Shown here: positions 31,293 to 37,597 of the stretch, in pieces
Layout: each line of letters starts with the position of its first letter
How positions within the stretch are numbered: position 1 is the stretch's first letter
Assembly (NCBI GenBank): GCA_900155495.1
Contig: FTLJ01000872.1
Coordinates: 213 to 37,809, forward strand
Source of the DNA: Porogramme epimiltina
Taxonomy: Eukaryota > Basidiomycota > Agaricomycetes > Polyporales > Polyporaceae
Direction: 5' to 3'
Length of the DNA stretch: 37,597 bases
The notes under the pieces: generated by a model
Databases searched by the model: none
What the model was told of the DNA's origin: nothing
The model's input: the letters and a program-made list of their open reading frames with translations, nothing else
Program-made: the position numbers and the translations under genes

Positions 31293-34200
31293 CTATTCAC
31301 CAGCGAACAAGCGAATGAGCATGTACGTCGTCGAGCCGATAAAGCGGATTACTAGAAGACGATCGGGGGGACGTTAGTACGGCCGCTCAGCGCGGAGATG
31401 GAGGCACGACGACGTACGCGCGAGGCCCGCGACGGAGAACAGAATGAACGCCATGTACCCGTTCACAGTGTTGTGCGCGCCCTTGTCCGAGGCCTTGCCC
31501 GTCGCGGTGCTGGAATCGCGGAGTTAGCCGAAGAGGAAAACAAGGCTCGTGTATCGGAAACGCACACTATGATCGCTGCGAGAAGGGCCTGTGCCGTACC
31601 ATCGTGTCATCAGCGGGCATGATCGGAGAGAAGGTGGTGGGAACACTCACGTTGGATAGCGTCCACCACAGGAGAACCTAATCGCACAGCAGAGTGTTAG
31701 TAACTTAAACACTTCATCGACAGCAGCACAAGGCCTGAAACTTACACTAGAGGAAAGGCGTGGCGTCAGCGACCTCGTGTCAACCAAAAGCAGTATATGC
31801 GGAACGAGGTACGCACTTTGTCCGGAAATTCCTATAGTAGTCTTCCTGCTCCGTTTGTGGATCGGGCTTGGACTCTTGCTTCGGCGGCTTCGTGGACAGC
31901 ATGTGAATTGCGTCCTCATATGCCGCGTTAATGTCCGTCTCCGCTGTAGGCACCGCGACCTCGACCTCGTTCTTATTGGGCCCAGTTTTGACCACGCCGA
32001 GATCTGTGGAGATCTTGTTGTCGCCCTTCGTGCCCCATGAGACGTCACTGTATGATTTCGATCGGATCAGCGCTCATAAACCCGCGGGATTGCGTATATG
32101 AACATACTGGACGTTCGCAAACTGTCCCGGGTATCATTGGTCAGCATGACTCAGCACGGGGATGTCTGACGGATACGTACAGCGTAGACGTTTAGCACGG
32201 AAATATAGGAAGGCGCCATGAGGAGGTACTGGAGGAACGACGTGATCATGTGCCAAGGCTCAAACTGTGGACGTGAGTCCTGTCAGCGCCCGAGCGGGTA
32301 TTTGAGAGAAGGAAACCAGACGCACGAAGATAAGCGAAGCGAGGATATACAATCCCAACGTCGCAAGCAGCGAGATGACGATATTCCGGAAGATCGAGTT
32401 CGTGAAGAGGGAATCCGGGGAAAGCGGCCCATCACTCTTGATGATGTTGTCAACACCCTTGAAAGCCAAGAAGAACGCGGCGATCTGGACGTTTCATATG
32501 AAGACAATTTAATGTGGTTGCAGCACTAAAGTGATCGGACTACGTACCGTCATATATACCGTGATGATAGCAAATCCGATGATGGCTAGTGTGTAGAGCC
32601 ACTTTGCGCCTTGTGGTCGATTACCAAGGGCCAGAATGTAGCAAAGGATAAGCAGGCCAAGGTAAAAGTACTCTAGGATGACGTTGACGACGTGGATGCC
32701 GTTGAGGTGGAACGAGGTGTCTTCCAACGACTCGCTCAAGATCGTGAACGAGATGAAGTAATTGCCCTGTACGCGACGAGTAAGCGGGACCGAATTGTTA
32801 TTGCCGGCGTGCCACGTACCAACGCAAACCATGAGAAGAGCAGGTTGAACGACTGGTACAACAGCTCCACGTGAATCCAGAACTTGCGCATAAAGGAATG
32901 TGACGAGCGGTAGATGTAATGGAACTTGACTGTACTATGGATCGCCGCGAAGAACGATCCGTTCAGCCAACGTCGCCGCTGACTGATCAGCTCCGGAACC
33001 TGCCACTCGGGTGAGCCTCCCGCGAAACGCTGATGCTGCTAAGCCACTAACCTGATCGGGTACATCAGTCACGGCATATGCGGACTTCACATAATGCAGG
33101 ATCCATGCGCCACCACGCTTTGAGACCAACTCCCAGCACAGGATACGATCCTCCGCAAGATACATGTTCGCCGTAAAGATGTCCGCGCCGGCTCCGTGCA
33201 TCTTCTCGCCCAAGAAGTACTTCTGCAGCGGCCCTTCGCCTGTTGCGTCGTTCTGGAGCGCTATGTACCGGTACGCGCTGAACGCTCCGGGAAGCACGGT
33301 GATGTATCCGAAGACAGACTCGAGCGGCTTGTCGAGGATGTTTGACATCTTGTACTCAAAGTTCTGCGCGGCGACCAGTGGGTTGATCAGGTTCTGGCCG
33401 TACTTGCCCTTGAGCGCGACGATCTCGCCGCACGCTCCACCGACATTAGAGTTGATGTCGAACGCCTTCCACAGGTGGTAAATTGACGTAGGGCCCGGCA
33501 TCGTTCCGACGTCAAGCAGAACGCAAACGTTAGGCTGGAGGATCGGGCCGAAGGCGTTAAAGAACCAGCGATGGGAGTTGATCTTCTTTTGGTTCTTCTC
33601 CTTCAAGCAGAAGATGATCTGGACCGGGACGATCCCGCGCTCAGAGCCCTCCAGCTTCATTGAGGGCGTCACCGAGACTGGGCCGCGGCGTCAGGACGGA
33701 ATTACGACAGGTCCCGACGAACGTGGACGGAACTTACTCTGCGTGGTGTACTCGTAGATGTGCGCAGTCACGGGCTTGCCGTTAACGATGTTCTGCCGAG
33801 GGGGTCAGCTGACTGTCCCGCTCCCACCATACACGAGCTACGCACCTTCGCCACGCCGTCTTGGTATGCCCCCATCGCCGCAATGACACTCAACGTGCGC
33901 GAGTTGATCTTCTGCCGCCCGTCCGACACGATGCACACCACCACCTTCTTCCATCCCTCCTTCCCCCACGTCTTGCTCCGGTCGCGCTTGCAAAGGTGCG
34001 CGATGTTCTTCATGACACCGTGCATCGTGCGACAGAACAGCTCCTCGTCCTCGTTGTACATCGTCATCACGATGAACAGCTCCGTCCGTCGTGGCGGGTC
34101 GTAGTGCACTTGCCGTAGCGTGAACCCCGAGTCCTTGAAGTCGTTCGGGTCGCACGTCGCCGCCGAGTACCGCATATGCGTGAATTCGCGCTCGTTGCGC

Positions 34201-35225
34201 TGCGCGCACATCGCCAGCAACTTCGACGGCACCGCCGAGTCCAGCACGAAGTTCCCGTGGAAGAGTTCGACCTTCTTGATTGTCTTGTACCGCCGCGGCA
34301 CCCGCTGCGGGATGTGCCCGTACCGGATGTTGTTCTCGGAGTGCGCATCGTCCTCCATCGAGTCGTAGTCACCTGGCATTAGAGTTGTCGAGCCCGTGGG
34401 GGCATCTCTCCGGAGCAGGGGAATATCCCCCGTGTCTCCTAGCTCATCCGGTCCATCATCGTGAAGCTGGAAACCAGTACTTGGGGGGTACGGGGATGGC
34501 GCTATCGTTTCACCAGTTGGAGGGATGAACGCGTCGGGATGAAGAGGGGGAGAGCCAGGATGGAGGGGTGGTGGTGAATGAGGTTGGGGGAAATTGGGCT
34601 GGTACGAGTCTTGATAGAGCGTTGATCCGGGAAGCTGGAAGCCGCCAGGTTGCCCTTGTTGTGCGCTGTATGGATCGTAGTGAATTGGCTGGTAGGGTTG
34701 ATGCTCCTGCTCGTAATTGGGGCTTGGGGAGGTATGGTATTGTTCCGCCGCAGGGTAACTGAGGTACGGCGAGTACCCGTCGTTGTAGTGGCCCCTCTGT
34801 GCTTCATCTGCCTGCACGAAGCGTCAGTAGGCGACCAGGGACACTGCCGAGAAGAGAGGATGCGGGGTAGACTAGCGAGGAAAAGTAAGCGGGCGGAGAA
34901 GACATTCTTCCCTCTCTCTAAAGGCACCTCGGTAACAGAGCGCATCCCCACAGCCCATACCCCCCAAGACGTAGGAACTATGAGTTCAGAGGATGGGATT
35001 TTGTGCACCCGCAAGGCGCTGAGGGGATCCTTTGGTCGTGCCAGAGCTGCGTGCAGGGAAAGTGAAACAGAGATCTTCCTCATCCCCTCGATTTCCCATC
35101 CAGAGCACCTCCCATCTGTCCTCCAAATGTCGCTGTACCAACATCCCACCATCCACTCGCCCACGCACCCCGCATCGAACAAGCAGAAACACGAGCGGAA
35201 CACTCACCTCTGGGTAGCGCGACAT
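31293..35225 (-). CDS. Chitin synthase, division I type
   Basis: Fifteen exons: 35225-35208, 34811-33846, 33792-33738, 33677-33052, 32999-32820, 32766-32548, 32484-32326, 32264-32181, 32121-32108, 32047-31817, 31746, 31677-31651, 31588-31566, 31509-31418, 31351-31293. They total 2754 nt, 917 residues, with phase kept throughout. The enzyme polymerises N-acetylglucosamine from UDP-GlcNAc at the plasma membrane. A Tyr/Pro/Gln-rich N-terminus (about 1-170) precedes the synthase core: [31 protein letters not shown], a donor-site region with [10 protein letters not shown] (about 521-530) and QRRRW at 562-566. Seven or so membrane helices follow, including [36 protein letters not shown] and the conserved [15 protein letters not shown]. 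The C-terminus ([13 protein letters not shown]) is complete. The first intron is 396 nt; exons of 14 nt and 1 nt are unusual. The N-terminal exon assignment (MSRYPE) is the least certain part. Confidence 0.92.
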
Positions 35226-35936
35226 TGTGGTCGACTCTGGTTGCAAGGGAGTCCTGCAAGAAGTTTGTGCGTATATAGGACGCTGCGGAGGGAGAGAAGA
35301 TGCGGTGTTGAGGCTTGGCAGGCGTGCAGCGCCCTTCACAGCAGCACTGGCCAAGAACGCCGACGGCAAGATATACGGATATTCTACTCCGCAGTGGCCG
35401 CAGAGCCCCTAGACGCCTTGTTTGAGAACTTGCGGGATGGGCGTGTCGCGCAGCAGTCTTGTTTGTACGAGAAGGGGGAGAGACAGGGAGCGGAGGCAAG
35501 GCGGACGCGAATCAGTGAGGGGAAGAAGAGAATAGTCAGGAGTGTCGTAGAAGCGGATGAGGGGGATGAAAAATATGTCGTTGTTGTCGTTGTCGCCGTC
35601 GTTGCCGTCGTTGATGAGGAGGCGGGGCCGCAGGGTGTCAGTGACCGTCGCTGCTCTCGGAGACGCCTCCGTGCCGCCACCGTAGACGCCAAGGGCCGAG
35701 ACGCCCGTACCAATGACAACCCCGCCACTGAGGATGCCCAAAACGGTGTCGATGACCTCACTCTCGATGCTACGCACCAAGTCTCGAGAAGATAGGTCGT
35801 ACTGTTGCTCTCATTATCGCTGCTGTGGTTCAAGTTACGTGTACACGGCGTACTATCGACTCTTCGCAGTAGTCTAGGCTTATACTATACGCTCATCGAT
35901 GGGTCTCAGCCAAAATACAGAGAGAAATTATTGTGA
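35226..35936. other. Chitin synthase upstream region with a trinucleotide microsatellite
   Basis: Between the permease stop and the chitin synthase start, both genes on the minus strand. An imperfect GTC/GTT run (about 35577-35613) is a microsatellite. Minus-strand frames at 35833-35384 and 35780-35409 overlap it in different frames and start at non-ATG codons or consist of repeats; I do not support them as genes. Confidence 0.5.
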
Positions 35937-37327
35937 TCATATCACTGTCAGCCACGCAAGGAACTTCTCTAACCTTCCCTGCGGTTCGTCTGCGTGAGGG
36001 TCAGGCTCTGGAACCTCCCCGCGATAGAACGCCATCCTGTCGAGAGGCATCATCTCCGTCTGCTTTATGAGCTTATATCCGAATGTCAACAGAATAAAGA
36101 TCGGCTGTGGGACAATCATTCAGTATTGGAACATTCATTAATCTTCATTCAGCTCACCAAGGGGATGTAGGCCGAAAGGAAGAGTGAAACAGGGTGCTGG
36201 AGTTTATCCGGAACGCTATTGCAATAGTAGGAGCCACACCGTAGAGTGCTGTTGGCACTCGGCGTGATGGTGGCACACAGCGTGCTGGTGGGACTCTGAG
36301 TACTGGTTGGACTCTGAGTACTGGTGGAACTCTGAGTGCTGGTGGTATTATGGGTACTCTGTGGCAATTCCGCAATTCGCCAGTCATTGTGGACGAATAC
36401 CGCCCTACACAGCATAGATCAGTGCTAATTTATCCCACATGAGGGAGCATATAATTACCATCCGCTCGTAAAGAGGATCACTACACACATCGAGAACGCA
36501 TACCACGCGAGCTAAACGTATCCGTCAGCCACGCCCAGTCCTGCCAGAACGCAGACAGACTCACATACGGCTGCCCCCACTGCCGCGCCTTTTTGAGCTG
36601 CGCGATCTGCGCGCGCGCCTCGATGGCCTCGAGCGAGTCGTCGTCCTTGTACTTGCGCTCTTGGTAGATGGTGCCCTGGTGCCAGCGGATGTACGTGAAC
36701 AGCATCCCCGTCCAAGACTGCAGCGACGCGACGCTCGCGACGCTCAAGAGCCAGCTAAACGCCGCGCCGCCCCCCTCTTTGCTCAGGAACGTGAGAAGCC
36801 CGACGGACGCAGACACAAGCACGCTCGCGATAGGTAGCACGTACATCGGCTTCACGTGCGGCACAACCGACTCGCCCTCCGGCACGGGGGACGCATCGCG
36901 CGCCAACCATCTGCGCCCGCGCCCGCCTAAGTCGGAGCCCGCCGAGCTTGCGCTGGAAGAAGCGTCAAGGTCTTCGCCGGGTTCATCGCCGTCCGACTCG
37001 TTTTCGTCCTCGCTGTCGCTCTGGCTCGAGCGTAACCGGAGGTCCCTCGGGTAGCGAATGAGATACCCGAGGAAGGCGGGCGCGTGCCCGCGCCGTGAGA
37101 GGAAGAAGAGGAAGCGGCTGGAGATGTAGATGTCGGATGCTGCGGCGGACCAGGCTGAGACCAGGATCGCAGCGTTGACTAGGTGGGACATCTGTATGGG
37201 TATATGTGAGCGACAGGTAGGATAAATGGGCAGAGCGTCATTCGTACAAAACTCCAGCCAGCTGTTTTGAAAGCGATCACGAAGGGGGAATAACGTCCAT
37301 TTGGCGCATCAGGAAAAACCCAAAACC
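35937..37327 (-). CDS. Amino-acid permease-like transporter (APC superfamily), 5' part missing
   Basis: Five exons: about 37327-37248, 37191-36565, 36511-36459, 36404-36158 and 36104-35937, with introns of 53-56 nt and frame kept; about 390 residues are visible. Exon A carries PFVIAFKTAGW and exon B NAAILVSAWSAAASD and FLFFLSRRGHAPAF, signatures of fungal amino-acid permeases. Membrane segments VLPIASVLVSASVGLLTF, AWYAFSMCVVILF and PIFILLTFGYKL follow. Two loops are expanded: a roughly 60-residue acidic/Ser-rich segment (SDSEDENESDGDEPGEDLD) and a Ser/Thr loop built of six-residue repeats (TSTQSP). The protein should import amino acids at the plasma membrane; substrate unknown. The first seven or so membrane helices expected at the N-terminus are absent; upstream lies a minisatellite. 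The start of exon A (acceptor ATTAG at 37328-37332) is tentative. Confidence 0.7.
36283..36354 (-). repeat. 18-bp coding repeats in permease exon
   Basis: Four near-identical 18-bp units (36283-36300, 36301-36318, 36319-36336, 36337-36354; the last is diverged) encode the six-residue repeat TSTQSP. They lie within a loop before the last membrane segment. Confidence 0.85.
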
Positions 37328-37352
37328 CTAATGAGCTCTAATTTAGTGATGG

Positions 37353-37439
37353 GCGCTCCTAATGGGCACTAATGCCCTTACGCGCTCCTAATGGCTACTA
37401 ATGCCCTTACGCGCTCCTAATAGCTACTAAAGCCCTGCT
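37353..37439. repeat. 29-bp minisatellite, three copies
   Basis: Three tandem 29-bp units (37353-37381, 37382-37410, 37411-37439) share GCGCTCCTAAT...CTACTAA and differ by a few bases each. On the minus strand each unit contains GTAAGG and CATTAG, resembling donor and acceptor signals, next to the permease exon. It may be part of an intron or of an inserted repeat. Confidence 0.85.
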
Positions 37440-37597
37440 GTTGAGTCAAGGGCACTCCCCATCAACCCTACAGCCGTTAATGCACCGTAGCTAGAGTGGC
37501 CCTCATAGCACATAGTATGGCAGGCTGGCAGTGCAGCTTGGCCTAATTCTATTCATCAGAAAAAAATCCAGATGCTATGTAGCGCAATAGGCGCTAT
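37440..37597. other. Window end, nothing recognised
   Basis: No permease coding sequence and no other gene is visible here. The 5' half of the permease must lie beyond the window or be lost. Confidence 0.5.

Noticed and set aside
30727..31377. Plus-strand ORF of 216 codons
   Set aside because: Runs through the last chitin synthase exon in antisense and has low-complexity content.
35384..35833. Minus-strand ORFs with Thr- or Asp/Asn-rich runs
   Set aside because: Both read the same trinucleotide microsatellite in different frames; one opens at TTG and neither has an exon structure.
37325..37345. CCCTAA-like motif suggesting a telomere
   Set aside because: Only single ACCCTAAT occurrence, not a repeat; the sequence continues as a 29-bp minisatellite.
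1..37597. tRNA, rRNA and CRISPR signals
   Set aside because: Looked for tRNA arm patterns (GGTTCRANYCC), rRNA-like blocks and regular spacer arrays; none found. CRISPR is not expected in a fungal genome.

Overview
The window is genomic DNA of a filamentous basidiomycete. The evidence is the dense 50-70 nt spliceosomal introns (GTRNGY donors, CTAAC/CTGAC-like branch sites, YAG acceptors), F-box-like and HET-domain genes, an agaricomycete-type DDE transposase, a fungal division I chitin synthase, and a secreted fungal GH35 beta-galactosidase. A wood-decaying agaricomycete (Polyporales-like) is a reasonable inference, not a proof. The ORFs are exons or parts of exons, so gene models below were assembled by hand from splice signals and checked for reading-frame continuity.

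Layout from left to right: a partial or decayed DDE transposase (minus, 164-3088). A HET-domain protein (minus, 4297-6704). A gene-poor stretch with a 65-bp inverted repeat (6895-7321), a set of unassigned minus-strand exon-like segments (8690-9470), and a relic of a GH35 gene (10009-10345). An MFS transporter (minus, 10915-12900). An F-box protein (plus, 13602-15680). A complete 20-exon GH35 beta-galactosidase (plus, 16412-20461). A single-pass membrane protein gene (minus, about 24080 to 21395) whose intron holds a 1472-bp TA-flanked element (21922-23393). An EB1/Bim1-type microtubule plus-end protein (minus, 25360-26422). An F-box relic followed by an F-box-like gene (plus, 26985-28325). 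A small unknown gene with a 445-bp MITE in its first intron (plus, 29290-30575). A 15-exon chitin synthase (minus, 31293-35225). The 3' part of an amino-acid-permease-like gene (minus, 35937-37327), cut off at the right end next to a 29-bp minisatellite.

The genes do not form one pathway. Chitin synthase and EB1 are core growth genes. MFS, GH35 and the permease are nutrient uptake and breakdown genes. HET and F-box genes belong to expanded, fast-turning families. The notable signals are at the gene-structure level: a single-nucleotide microexon predicted in the chitin synthase, a cluster of 8-16 nt microexons in the GH35 gene, two independent transposable-element insertions that both sit inside introns, and several relics that show local duplication and decay.
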